In this document: positions 35,462-43,744 of the stretch, piece by piece
Layout: each line of letters opens with the position of its first letter
How positions within the stretch are numbered: position 1 is the stretch's first letter
NCBI RefSeq assembly: GCF_008630535.1
Contig: NZ_VWPH01000004.1
Coordinates: 1-64,000 of the forward strand
Length of the DNA: 64,000 nucleotides
From: Saccharopolyspora hirsuta
GTDB lineage: Bacteria > Actinomycetota > Actinomycetes > Mycobacteriales > Pseudonocardiaceae
Reading direction: 5' to 3'
Notes under the pieces: model-generated
What the model was told of the DNA's origin: nothing
Databases searched by the model: none
Seen by the model: the letters and a program-made list of their open reading frames with translations, nothing else
Program-made: the position numbers and the translations under genes

Positions 35462-35861
35462 TGACAGCGTCCTCACAGGTCGGGCGGCGTCGCGATCCGT
35501 CCCACGCTACCGAGGAGGCGACGGGGCCGCGGCCGCGCCCTCCGCGGAACGTGACCTGCGAGGCACCACGACGGGTGGCCGGGCGCTGCACGGGCACCTC
35601 GGGATCGCGAGGGGACGACGGACTCGATCACGTTCGTCCACAATGGACAGCAACTGGAACGAAGATCCCTTGCCGGACAATGATTTTCACCGGTAGATCA
35701 CCTCAGGTGCACACGCTCGATAGCCGATCGAACACTGCGCGCGATTAACCCATTCGGAGTAATGCCAATGCCCCTCTCGGCGGGGAGTATCTCCGCGTAC
35801 CGCAAACGCCCCAGCTCACAGCGCTCTCCCCCGGCGCAGGGCTGGGCCGGAAGGAGAGAAC
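35462..35861. other. Intergenic region between uvrA-like and protease genes
   Basis: Only short frames occur, the best a 17-codon one at 35643. A CACCTCAGGTG palindrome sits at 35699-35709 and could be an operator. AT content rises around 35640-35770, consistent with promoters for the divergent genes. Confidence 0.4.
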
Positions 35862-36656
35862 ATGCCCCGAAGTTCTCTGATTCGAGGATTTCTCGCGTTG
35901 GCCGCGACGACGCTGGTCGGCCTCGCACTCGCCACACCGGTGGCCAACGCCGCGGCCACGCCGCTCATCATCGGAGGTACCCAACCGGCGCAGACCTACA
36001 GCTTCATCGCGTCCATGCAGTCCACCGACGGCCAGCACCACTGCGGCGCATCGCTGATCGACCAGCAGTGGCTGGTCACCGCCGCGCACTGCGTGGACGG
36101 GCAGAAGCCCGGCGACGTCCAGTACCGGATCGGGACGTCCGACCGCACCAGCGGCGGCGAACTGGTCAAACCGGACAAGTTCATCGCCCACCCGAAGTCG
36201 AAGCAGCAGCAGGCCGGCTACGACATCGCCCTGGTCCACCTGTCCGAGCCCGCGCAGTCCGAACCGGTCGAGATCGCCGCCGAGCAGCCGCAGCCGGGCA
36301 CCGCGCTGCACCTGCTGGGCTGGGGCCAGACCTGCGGAACGCCCAAATGCGGCGAACCGCCCGTGAAGCTGAAGGAGCTCGACACCAAGACCACCGCCCC
36401 GGCGAACTGCACCAGTTCGGACAACCCCTTCGACTCGACCCGCGAGCTGTGCATCGACAACCAGGGGGGCAAGGCCAGCGCCTGCTACGGCGACTCCGGC
36501 GGCCCGGCGGTGGTCCGCGAGGGCAGCGGGTACGCGCTGGTCGGCGCGACCAGCCGCGGGCAGGCCGAGAACTGCGCGGAGAAACCCGGCATCTACACCA
36601 GCGTCGTGGCGCACGCCGACTGGATCAGCCGGACCATCGGTTCCGGCGGCCATTAG
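35862..36656 (+). CDS. Secreted S1A serine protease, chymotrypsin-like
   Basis: The 264-residue precursor has a signal peptide (1-30, ANA cleavage), a very short propeptide, and a trypsin-fold domain starting at IIGG (residues 36-39). The triad is His76 (TAAHC), Asp121 (YDIAL) and Ser212 (GDSGGP). The position six residues before the catalytic Ser, which is Asp189 in trypsin, is Ser206 here. The S1 pocket should therefore prefer hydrophobic or aromatic residues rather than Lys/Arg. Cysteines 61-77, 158-163, 183-197 and 208 could form the usual disulfides. A hairpin terminator follows. Confidence 0.92.
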   Translation: MPRSSLIRGFLALAATTLVGLALATPVANAAATPLIIGGTQPAQTYSFIASMQSTDGQHHCGASLIDQQWLVTAAHCVDGQKPGDVQYRIGTSDRTSGGELVKPDKFIAHPKSKQQQAGYDIALVHLSEPAQSEPVEIAAEQPQPGTALHLLGWGQTCGTPKCGEPPVKLKELDTKTTAPANCTSSDNPFDSTRELCIDNQGGKASACYGDSGGPAVVREGSGYALVGATSRGQAENCAEKPGIYTSVVAHADWISRTIGSGGH

Positions 36657-36680
36657 CGCGCGGAACGACCTCGCACGGCC

Positions 36681-36712
36681 AGCCCGGCCGCGGCGCTCGC
36701 CGCGGCCGGGCT
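36681..36712. terminator. Bidirectional terminator between protease and IclR genes
   Basis: Perfect 13-bp arms AGCCCGGCCGCGG / CCGCGGCCGGGCT flank a 6-base loop. The hairpin overlaps the last bases of the IclR stop codon on the minus strand. Confidence 0.8.
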
Positions 36713-37460
36713 ACTCCCGTTCGTAGCCGAGCCGGGCGGCGAGCAGCTTCGCCGCTTCGCCCACCGCCCGTCCGAGCGCCTCCTCGGACTCCCCGGTCAG
36801 GCGGCTCATCGGGATGTTGACGCTGAGGCTGGCGACGGGCTTGCCGGGCCCTTCGACGACGGCCGCCGCGACCGAGCCGACGTCGGTTCGCCACTCCCCG
36901 TGGTTGACCGCGTACCCGCGCGCCCGGATGCGGTCCAGCTCGGCGAGCATCTGGTCCGGGTCGGTGATCGTGCTGTCGGTATAGCGCGGCAGTTCGTCCG
37001 CGACAACGCGCTTGAGCACGTCGGCGCTGCTGTGCGCGAGGACCGCCTTGCCGTTGGCCGACGCGTGCAGCGGCAGCGCGTGCCCCAGCGACATGCTGAT
37101 GCGCAGCGGCTTCGACGTCTCCAGCCGCTCGATCAGCACCACCTTGTCCTCCTCGGGAACGGTGAGGTGGATCGTCTCCTCGGTGCGGCGGCGCAGGTCC
37201 TCCATGATCGGCCGGGCCGCATCGCGCAACCCCAGGTCGCCGCTGGCGCGCCCGCCGATCGCGAGCGCCTTGGTGGTCAGCGCCCAGCGCTTGACCTCGC
37301 CCTCGGCCGGGCGGATCCACCCCGCTTCGTGCAGCGTGAGCAGCGCGCGCTGGACCGTGCTCTTCGGCATGCCCAGCACGCGGGCCAGCTCACCGACCCC
37401 GATCGGCTGCCGCGCGGCGACCTCTTCCAGGACCCGCAGCGCGTTCCGGACGTTGCGCAC
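36711..37460 (-). CDS. IclR-family transcriptional regulator
   Basis: A 249-residue regulator with a winged helix at about residues 5-60 (IGVGELARVLGMPKSTVQRALLTL) and an IclR effector domain at about 75-245 (HLTVPEEDKVVLIERLE, ASANGKAVLAH, RGYAVNHGEWRTDVGSVAAAV). The start is GTG at 37460 with GGGGGG eight bases before it. It is divergent from an aminotransferase-oxidase-carrier operon 92 bases away. IclR proteins often control glyoxylate or aromatic catabolism, which fits. Confidence 0.9.
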   Translation of the reverse strand: MRNVRNALRVLEEVAARQPIGVGELARVLGMPKSTVQRALLTLHEAGWIRPAEGEVKRWALTTKALAIGGRASGDLGLRDAARPIMEDLRRRTEETIHLTVPEEDKVVLIERLETSKPLRISMSLGHALPLHASANGKAVLAHSSADVLKRVVADELPRYTDSTITDPDQMLAELDRIRARGYAVNHGEWRTDVGSVAAAVVEGPGKPVASLSVNIPMSRLTGESEEALGRAVGEAAKLLAARLGYERE

Positions 37461-37552
37461 CGTCTTGACCCCCCATTTCCGGCCGCCTACCCTCTCGGCG
37501 CTTCAAATCGGCACAGCGTACCACCTCACGGCACAGAAGGGCTCGGTGTGCG

Positions 37553-38716
37553 ATGAGCGCCAGCAGCGGACGGCACTTCCTGCAGATCCCCGGACCGACC
37601 AACGTCCCCGACCGGGTCCTGCGCGCCCTCGCGCAGCCCACGATCGACCACCGCGGACCGGACTTCGCCGAACTCGCGCTCGACGTGCTGCGCCGGGTCG
37701 AGCCGGTGTTCGGCACCAGCGGCCCGGTCGTGATCTACCCGTCCTCGGGCACCGGTGCCTGGGAGGCCGCGCTGGTCAACACCCTCTCGCCCGGCGACCG
37801 CGTGCTCGCCTTCGAGACCGGCCACTTCGCCACCCTGTGGCGCGACATGGCCGAAGGTCTCGGGCTGGTCGTGGACTTCGTCCCCGGCGACTGGCGGCAC
37901 GGCGTCGACCCGGCGGTGGTCGCCGAGCGGCTGGCCGCCGACGAGCAGCACCGCATCGCCGCCGTGATGGTGGTGCACAACGAGACCTCCACCGGCGTCA
38001 CCAGCCGCGTGCCGGAGATCCGGGCGGCCATCGACGAAGCCGGACACCCCGCGCTGCTGCTGGTCGACACGATCTCCTCGCTGGGGTCCATCGACTACCG
38101 GCACGACGAGTGGGGCGTGGACGTCACGGTCAGCTGCTCGCAGAAGGGGCTGATGCTGCCGCCGGGGCTGGGTTTCAACGCGATCAGCGCGAAGGCGCTC
38201 GCCGCTGCCGAACGGGCGCGGCTGCCGAAGTCGTACTGGAACTGGGCGCCGTTCCTCGAGGCCAACGAGCGCGGCTTCTACCCGTACACCCCGCCCACCA
38301 ACCTGCTCTACGGATTGCGGGAGGCGTTGTCCCTGCTCGAATCCGAGGGGCTGCCCGCCGTCTTCGCGCGCCACGACCGGCACGCCGCAGCCACCAGGGC
38401 CGCCGTGCGCGGCTGGGGTCTGGAGGTGCTGTGCGCCGACGAGCGCGAGCACTCCAGCTCGCTGACCGCCGTGCTACTGCCCGAGGAGCACGACGCGAAC
38501 AAGGTCCGCCAGATCATCCTGGACCGCTTCGACATGTCGCTGGGCGCCGGGCTGGGCAAGCTCACCGGCCGCGTGTTCCGCATCGGCCACCTCGGCGACC
38601 TCAACGACCTGACGCTGGCCGGAACGCTCGCGGGTGTCCAAATGGGACTCGAACTGGCCGGGGTGCCCGTCGACCCCTCCGGGCTCCGGGCCGCCCTCGA
38701 CGTGCTGCGCGGCTGA
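37553..38716 (+). CDS. PLP aminotransferase, serine/alanine-glyoxylate aminotransferase family
   Basis: The 387-residue class V aminotransferase has PGPTNVPDRVLRAL at the N-terminus, HRGPDF near 33-38, and the PLP-binding Lys198 in SCSQKGLMLPPG, the signature of serine-glyoxylate and alanine-glyoxylate aminotransferases. It would convert glyoxylate plus an amino donor to glycine. The next gene encodes a glycolate- or lactate-type oxidase that could supply the glyoxylate, 21 bases downstream, so one operon is likely. It is under the divergent IclR gene. Confidence 0.9.
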   Translation: MSASSGRHFLQIPGPTNVPDRVLRALAQPTIDHRGPDFAELALDVLRRVEPVFGTSGPVVIYPSSGTGAWEAALVNTLSPGDRVLAFETGHFATLWRDMAEGLGLVVDFVPGDWRHGVDPAVVAERLAADEQHRIAAVMVVHNETSTGVTSRVPEIRAAIDEAGHPALLLVDTISSLGSIDYRHDEWGVDVTVSCSQKGLMLPPGLGFNAISAKALAAAERARLPKSYWNWAPFLEANERGFYPYTPPTNLLYGLREALSLLESEGLPAVFARHDRHAAATRAAVRGWGLEVLCADEREHSSSLTAVLLPEEHDANKVRQIILDRFDMSLGAGLGKLTGRVFRIGHLGDLNDLTLAGTLAGVQMGLELAGVPVDPSGLRAALDVLRG

Positions 38717-38737
38717 CCTCCTCGGAAAGGACGTGAG

Positions 38738-41689
38738 ATGACCGCTTCGACGACCGGCACCTCCGCCGCCCTCGGTGCACGTCTGGAGCGCGCGCTGCGC
38801 GCCGAGCTCGACGGCGAGGTCGCCTTCGACGACTACACCCGCCACCTCTTCTCCCGCGACGCCAGCATGTACTCGATCACGCCGCTGGGCGTCGCGTTCC
38901 CGCGCCACGCCGACGACGTCGCCGCCGCGGTGCGGATCGCCGCCGGGCTCGGCGTGCCGATCGTGCCCCGCGGCGCGGGCACCAGCCTGGTCGGCCAGAC
39001 CGTCGGTCCCGGCCTGGTGCTGGACATGTCCCGGTACATGAACCGGATCCTGGAGATCGACCCGGTCGCGCGCACCGCGCTGGTCGAGGTCGGCGTGGTG
39101 CAGGACCGGCTCAACCAGGCCGCCGCCGCGCACGGGCTGATGTTCGGCCCGGACACCTCGACCAGCAACCGGGCCACGATCGGCGGGATGGTCGGGAACA
39201 ACTCCGCGGGCAGCGGCTCGCTGACCTACGGCATGACGATCGATCACGTGCGGGCGCTGGACGTGGTGCTCGCCGACGGTTCGCGCACCCGGTTCGAGCC
39301 CGTCGGCGAGGCCGAGCGGGAGCGCCGGGCAGCGGCGGACACCCTGGAGGGGCGGCTCTACCGGGAGCTGCCGGAGCTGGTCGCGGCCAACGCCGACGTC
39401 GTCGAGGCGAAGATGCCCGCGTTCTGGCGCCGCGCTTGCGGGTACCGGCTCGACCGGCTGGCGAAGTACCTCGGCGGCGAGCCGTTCGACCTGGCGAAGT
39501 TCGTGGTGGGCGCCGAGGGAACGCTGGTCATCGCCACCCGGGCGCTGGTGGACCTGGTGCCCAGACCGGCGCGGACGGTCTACGCCGTCGGGCACTTCAC
39601 CGACGCCGCCAGCGCCATCTCGGCCACCACCGACGCGCTGGCCTGCGACCCGCACCAGGTCGAGCTGATGGACCGGACGATCCTGGAGCTGTCCCGGCAG
39701 AAGATCGAGTTCGCCGACCTCGGCGAAGTGCTCGTCGGCGATCCGGGTGCGCTGCTGTTCGTGTCCTTCACCGGTGACGACGAGGCGCAGCTGATCGCCA
39801 AGCTGGACCAGCTCGACGAGCGCTGGCAGGCCAGCGGGCACGGCTACCACACGCTGCGCGCGGTCACCCCCGCCGAGCAGGGGGCGCTGCTGAAGGTCCG
39901 CAAGTCCAGCCTCGGCCTGCTGATGGCCGCCGGTGAGGGCACCCGCCGCCCGCTGGCCTTCGTGGAGGACACCGCGGTCGACCCGGTCCACCTGGCCGAG
40001 TACACCAAGCGGTTCAAGGAGATCCTGGACGAGCACGGCATGCGGGCCGGGTTCTACGGGCACTGCTCGGTGGGCTGCCTGCACATCCGCCCGTTCGTCG
40101 ACCTGACCGACCCGGCCGAGGTCGCCCGGATGCGCACCGTCGCGGAGGCGGTCAAGGACCTGGTCGCCGAGTACGGCGGGGTGAACTCCAGCGAGCACGG
40201 CGACGGCCTGGCCCGCAGCGAGTTCAACCGGGAGATCTTCGGCGACCGGCTCTACGAGGCGATGCGCGAGGTCAAGCGCCTCTTCGACCCCGGCGGGGTG
40301 ATGAACCCGGGCAAGATCGTGGACGCGCCGCCGATGACCGAGAACCTGCGCGACCGCGACGCGCTGCCGCCCGCGCCGCCGCTGCGGACCTCGCTGCAGT
40401 TCGAGGTCGTCGGCGGGATGCGCGGCGCGGCGGACCGCTGCATGAACATCGGCGCCTGCCGGAAGTCGACCGCGGGCGTGATGTGCCCGTCCTACATCGC
40501 GACGAAGAACGAGGAGCACTCCACCCGCGGCCGGGCCAACGCGCTGGTGAAGGCGCTGTCCGAACCGGACCCGCACGCCGCGCTCGGCGACGAGCGCCTG
40601 CACGAGATCCTCGACCTCTGCCTGATGTGCAAGGCGTGCAAGAGCGAGTGCCCGATGAGCGTGGACATGGCCTCGCTGAAGGCCGAAACGCTCGCGCACC
40701 ACCACGAGATCCACGGAACCCCGCTGCGGTCGCGGGTGTTCTCCGCGATCCGGGCGCTCAACCGGCTCGGCTCGGCCACCGCGCCGCTGTCGAACCTGCC
40801 CGGCCGCATCGGTTTCCTGCGCCGACTCGCCGAACGCGCGCTCGGCATCACCGCGGCCCGCCCGCTGCCGGAGTTCCAGCGCACCAACCTGATCCGCTGG
40901 TTCCGCCGCCGGAACCCCGCGGCGAGCAGCGGAGCGCTCGGCGCGGTCACGTGGCTCGCGGACTCCTTCACCACCTACACCGAACCGCACATTGGCCGGG
41001 CCGGTGTCGAGCTGCTGGAGCGGGCGGGCTGGCGGGTCGACCTCGCCGCCGGTGGTTGCTGCGGGCGGTCGAGCATGTCCAAGGGAATGCTGGACGACGC
41101 CAAGCAGAAGGCCGCAGCGCTGGTCGCTTCGCTGCAGCGGGACACCGCGCCGGGCTCGCCGATCGTCGGCTGCGAACCGTCGTGCGTGCTGATGCTCCGC
41201 GAGGAGCACACCGCGCTGCTGCCGGGCGCTGCGACTGTGGCCGACCGGGTCAAGCAGGTCGAGGAGCTGCTCGTCGAGGCGATCGACGACGGTCGGCTGG
41301 CGCTGCGCGCCGATTCCTGGCTGGCCGGGCGGCGAATCGTGTTCCACGGCCACTGCCACCAGAAGGCCGAGGTCGGCACCGCTGCCACCCTCGCCCTGCT
41401 GCGCCGGATCCCGGGCGCGCAGGTCGTGGAGATCGACGCGGGCTGCTGCGGGATGGCGGGCTCGTTCGGCTTCGAGGCCGAGCACTACGAGACCTCCATG
41501 ACCGTCGGCGGGGACCGGTTGTTCCCGGCGCTGGCGGCCGAACCCGACGCGGTGGTGGCCGCCACCGGGGTGTCGTGCCGCCAGCAGATCTTCCACGGCG
41601 CGGGCCGCACCGCCTGGCACCCGGTGGAGCTGGTGCGCGAGGCGCTGGCCGACGCCGAGGGGGTGGTGCCGCCCCGGACGACTTCCTGA
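38738..41689 (+). CDS. FAD- and [4Fe-4S]-binding 2-hydroxyacid dehydrogenase (GlcD-GlcF-like fusion)
   Basis: The 983-residue fusion has a PCMH-type FAD domain at about 40-270 (PRGAGTSLVGQT at 77-88), a GlcD-like C-terminal domain to about 540 (NSSEHGDGLARSE, MNPGKIVD), and a GlcF-like half. That half carries two ferredoxin-type clusters (CMNIGACRKSTAGVMCPSY and CLMCKACKSECP) and two CCG domains (GGCCGRSS, AGCCGMAGSFG). It oxidises a 2-hydroxyacid, D-lactate or glycolate being usual, and passes electrons to the respiratory chain. The aminotransferase partner favours glycolate. GAAAGGACG precedes the ATG. Confidence 0.9.
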   Translation: MTASTTGTSAALGARLERALRAELDGEVAFDDYTRHLFSRDASMYSITPLGVAFPRHADDVAAAVRIAAGLGVPIVPRGAGTSLVGQTVGPGLVLDMSRYMNRILEIDPVARTALVEVGVVQDRLNQAAAAHGLMFGPDTSTSNRATIGGMVGNNSAGSGSLTYGMTIDHVRALDVVLADGSRTRFEPVGEAERERRAAADTLEGRLYRELPELVAANADVVEAKMPAFWRRACGYRLDRLAKYLGGEPFDLAKFVVGAEGTLVIATRALVDLVPRPARTVYAVGHFTDAASAISATTDALACDPHQVELMDRTILELSRQKIEFADLGEVLVGDPGALLFVSFTGDDEAQLIAKLDQLDERWQASGHGYHTLRAVTPAEQGALLKVRKSSLGLLMAAGEGTRRPLAFVEDTAVDPVHLAEYTKRFKEILDEHGMRAGFYGHCSVGCLHIRPFVDLTDPAEVARMRTVAEAVKDLVAEYGGVNSSEHGDGLARSEFNREIFGDRLYEAMREVKRLFDPGGVMNPGKIVDAPPMTENLRDRDALPPAPPLRTSLQFEVVGGMRGAADRCMNIGACRKSTAGVMCPSYIATKNEEHSTRGRANALVKALSEPDPHAALGDERLHEILDLCLMCKACKSECPMSVDMASLKAETLAHHHEIHGTPLRSRVFSAIRALNRLGSATAPLSNLPGRIGFLRRLAERALGITAARPLPEFQRTNLIRWFRRRNPAASSGALGAVTWLADSFTTYTEPHIGRAGVELLERAGWRVDLAAGGCCGRSSMSKGMLDDAKQKAAALVASLQRDTAPGSPIVGCEPSCVLMLREEHTALLPGAATVADRVKQVEELLVEAIDDGRLALRADSWLAGRRIVFHGHCHQKAEVGTAATLALLRRIPGAQVVEIDAGCCGMAGSFGFEAEHYETSMTVGGDRLFPALAAEPDAVVAATGVSCRQQIFHGAGRTAWHPVELVREALADAEGVVPPRTTS

Positions 41690-41792
41690 ACGCCCCCCGC
41701 GCACCGCACGCGGCTGGTTTCCCGCGCCGCACCAACGAGATCCCGCACATCCACCACCCCCTGCGAGCCACCGTCAGCCTCGAGGAGTGTCG

Positions 41793-43076
41793 ATGTCCAC
41801 ACAGGTAGTCTCGATCATCGGCCTGGTACTGATCTTCGCGTTAGCCACGCTGCGCTCGGTGAACATGGGAGCCGTCGCGTTCCTGGGCGCCTTCCTGCTC
41901 GGCACGTTCGTGTTCGGCCAGTCCAGCGACGACCTGTTCGCCGGGTTCCCCGGCGACCTGTTCGTCACCCTGGTCGGCGTGACCCTGCTGTTCGCCATCG
42001 CCAAGGCCAACGGCACGGTCGACTGGCTCATCCACAGCGGGGTCCGGGCCGTGCGCGGGCGGATCGCCCTCATCCCGTGGGTGATGTTCGTGATCACCGC
42101 CCTGCTGACGATGGTCGGCGCGGTCGTCCCGGGCGCGGTGGCCATGATGGCGCCGATCGGGCTGAACTTCGCCACCCGCTACCGGATCAGCCCGCTGCTC
42201 ATGGGTCTGCTCATCATCAACGGGGCGAGCGCGGGCGGGTTCTCCCCGATCAGCATCTTCGGCAGCATCACCAACGGCGTCGTGGAGCGCAGCGGCCTGC
42301 CGGGCGACCCGGTGCTGCTGTGGATCAGCTCGCTGCTGTTCAACGCGCTGCTGAGCGTCGCGGTGTTCTACCTGTTCGGCGGGCGGCGGCTGCTGGGTCG
42401 CCGGGTCAGCACCGAGCAACCGGACGAACCTTCCGGCGGCTCGGGCACGACGACCGCGACGCGGACGAGCACCACCACCTCGAACGCGCAGCGGATCACG
42501 ACGGTCACCGGGCTGGTCGCGCTGGCGGTCGGCGCGCTGGCGCTGGAGTTCGACGTGGGCCTGCTGTCGCTGAGCATCGCCACGGTCATCGTCCTGCTGT
42601 GGCCCGAGGTCGCGAAGAAGTGCGTGTCCGAGGTCGCCTGGCCGACGGTCCTGCTGGTCTGCGGTGTGGTGACCTACGTGAGCCTGATGGAGTCGGTGGG
42701 GACCATCGAGTTCCTCGGCAACGGGGTCGTCGGCATCGGGATCCCGCTGCTGGCCGCGTTCGTGATCTGCCTGATCGGCGGCGGGGTGTCCGCGTTCGCC
42801 TCCACCACCGGCATCCTCGGCGCGCTGATCCCGCTCGCGGTGCCGTTCCTGCAGACCGGCCAGGTCGGCGCGGTCGGCCTGATCATCGCCCTGGCGCTCT
42901 CCTCGTCGGTGGTGGACTCCTCCCCGTTCTCCACCAGCGGCGCCCTGGTCGTCGCCAACACCCCGGAAGCGGAGCGCGACGCCACCTTCAAGGGACTGAT
43001 GGCCTGGGGCATGAGCATGATCGTGATCGCCCCGGTCCTGACCTGCGCGATCTTCGTTCTGCCCGGCTGGCTCTGA
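41793..43076 (+). CDS. MatC-like SLC13/dicarboxylate-type permease
   Basis: A 427-residue membrane protein with about 10-11 helices. Its N-terminal half matches the MatC dicarboxylate-carrier domain (VNMGAVAFLGAFLLGTFVFG, GVTLLFAIAKANGTVDWL, GAVVPGAVAMMAPIGLNFA). A Thr/Ser-rich cytoplasmic loop spans about 208-230. SSSVVDSSPFSTSGALVVAN near residue 375 is a conserved substrate-site segment. It is the last gene of the glyoxylate operon and is probably the uptake system for its hydroxyacid. The ATG at 41793 (GAGGAG at 41782-41787) is favoured over a GTG six bases upstream. Confidence 0.85.
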   Translation: MSTQVVSIIGLVLIFALATLRSVNMGAVAFLGAFLLGTFVFGQSSDDLFAGFPGDLFVTLVGVTLLFAIAKANGTVDWLIHSGVRAVRGRIALIPWVMFVITALLTMVGAVVPGAVAMMAPIGLNFATRYRISPLLMGLLIINGASAGGFSPISIFGSITNGVVERSGLPGDPVLLWISSLLFNALLSVAVFYLFGGRRLLGRRVSTEQPDEPSGGSGTTTATRTSTTTSNAQRITTVTGLVALAVGALALEFDVGLLSLSIATVIVLLWPEVAKKCVSEVAWPTVLLVCGVVTYVSLMESVGTIEFLGNGVVGIGIPLLAAFVICLIGGGVSAFASTTGILGALIPLAVPFLQTGQVGAVGLIIALALSSSVVDSSPFSTSGALVVANTPEAERDATFKGLMAWGMSMIVIAPVLTCAIFVLPGWL

Positions 43077-43234
43077 CCCGCCTCCCGAGTTCATCCGATC
43101 CGTGGACAAGCCCCCTCCCGAACCCTCGTTTTCCCTGGTCAGAATCCAGATACGGAGCGTGATCCGGGGGTGTCGGGGACCAGCGGGAGCGGGGCGTGAC
43201 GGCCGGGTGACGTGGTGGTGACGGAGATCTGGCG

Positions 43235-43382
43235 TACTCGCCGTCAGCGGTTCGCGCCGCTGTTGGAATCTCGTGAACGCGAACTAGGGGGAACCATGTT
43301 CGAACACCTGTCGGTCGAGCTGCTGCCGGAGCGCAAAGCCCTCGGTGGCGGTTGGTGGAACGGCTTCGGCGACATCGACCAG
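43235..43382 (+). repeat. Inverted long repeat, copy 1 (promoter plus first 29 codons of the peptide gene)
   Basis: These 148 bases match the reverse complement of 52404-52551 with one mismatch. The block covers the 61 bases upstream of the peptide ATG and codons 1-29. Similarity continues more weakly on both sides, to about 43190 upstream and through the gene to the terminator. Confidence 0.9.
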
Positions 43383-43493
43383 GACCTGGACCTGACGCAG
43401 AACGTCGACGTCGACGTCGACAACAACTCCTGCTTCGGCGATGTCCACGTGACGGCCTTCAACAACGCCAACATCGACCAGAACGCCCGCTGA
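43296..43493 (+). CDS. Small Asp/Asn-rich peptide, copy 1 (65 residues)
   Basis: I do not recognise a family. The N-terminus FEHLSVELLPERKAL looks like a helical leader. GGGWWNGFGDIDQ follows, then an alternating Asp/Val and Asn-rich tail (VDVDVDNN, FNNANIDQN). GGGGG lies six bases before the ATG, and the in-frame upstream extension is unlikely to be translated. A near-identical paralogue sits at 52293-52490 on the other strand. The first 29 residues are the same, while 11 of the last 36 differ, including a Cys46 present only here. A strong hairpin terminator follows. It could be a ribosomally made precursor peptide or a small beta-helical surface protein. Confidence 0.8.
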   Translation: MFEHLSVELLPERKALGGGWWNGFGDIDQDLDLTQNVDVDVDNNSCFGDVHVTAFNNANIDQNAR

Positions 43494-43509
43494 CGGACGT
43501 CCTGATCGC

Positions 43510-43545
43510 TGGCCGCCCACCGCTGCTGCGCGCGGTGGGCGGCCA
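43510..43545 (+). terminator. Terminator of peptide cassette copy 1
   Basis: Perfect 14-bp arms TGGCCGCCCACCGC and its complement flank an 8-base loop, 17 bases after the peptide stop codon. The same hairpin follows copy 2. Confidence 0.85.
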
Positions 43546-43744
43546 GCTCGTGCGATGACCGGGTAGCCCCGGACCTCGCCCGTCCCACCGATGCTCGCCG
43601 GAAGGAGCCGAACTCGACCCGCCGCTCGCGGGACCCCGGTGGACCCCGCCGGACCCGTGTACAAGATCTGAACAGTTAGCGGCGAGAAGTTCGGTCACGC
43701 TCAGCTCGCGTGAAATCTCATCCGGCAACGCGACGGGAGACGGC

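Noticed and set aside
35643..35696. 17-codon frame between the uvrA-like and protease genes, considered as a leader peptide
   Set aside because: No ribosome binding site and no attenuator structure follows.
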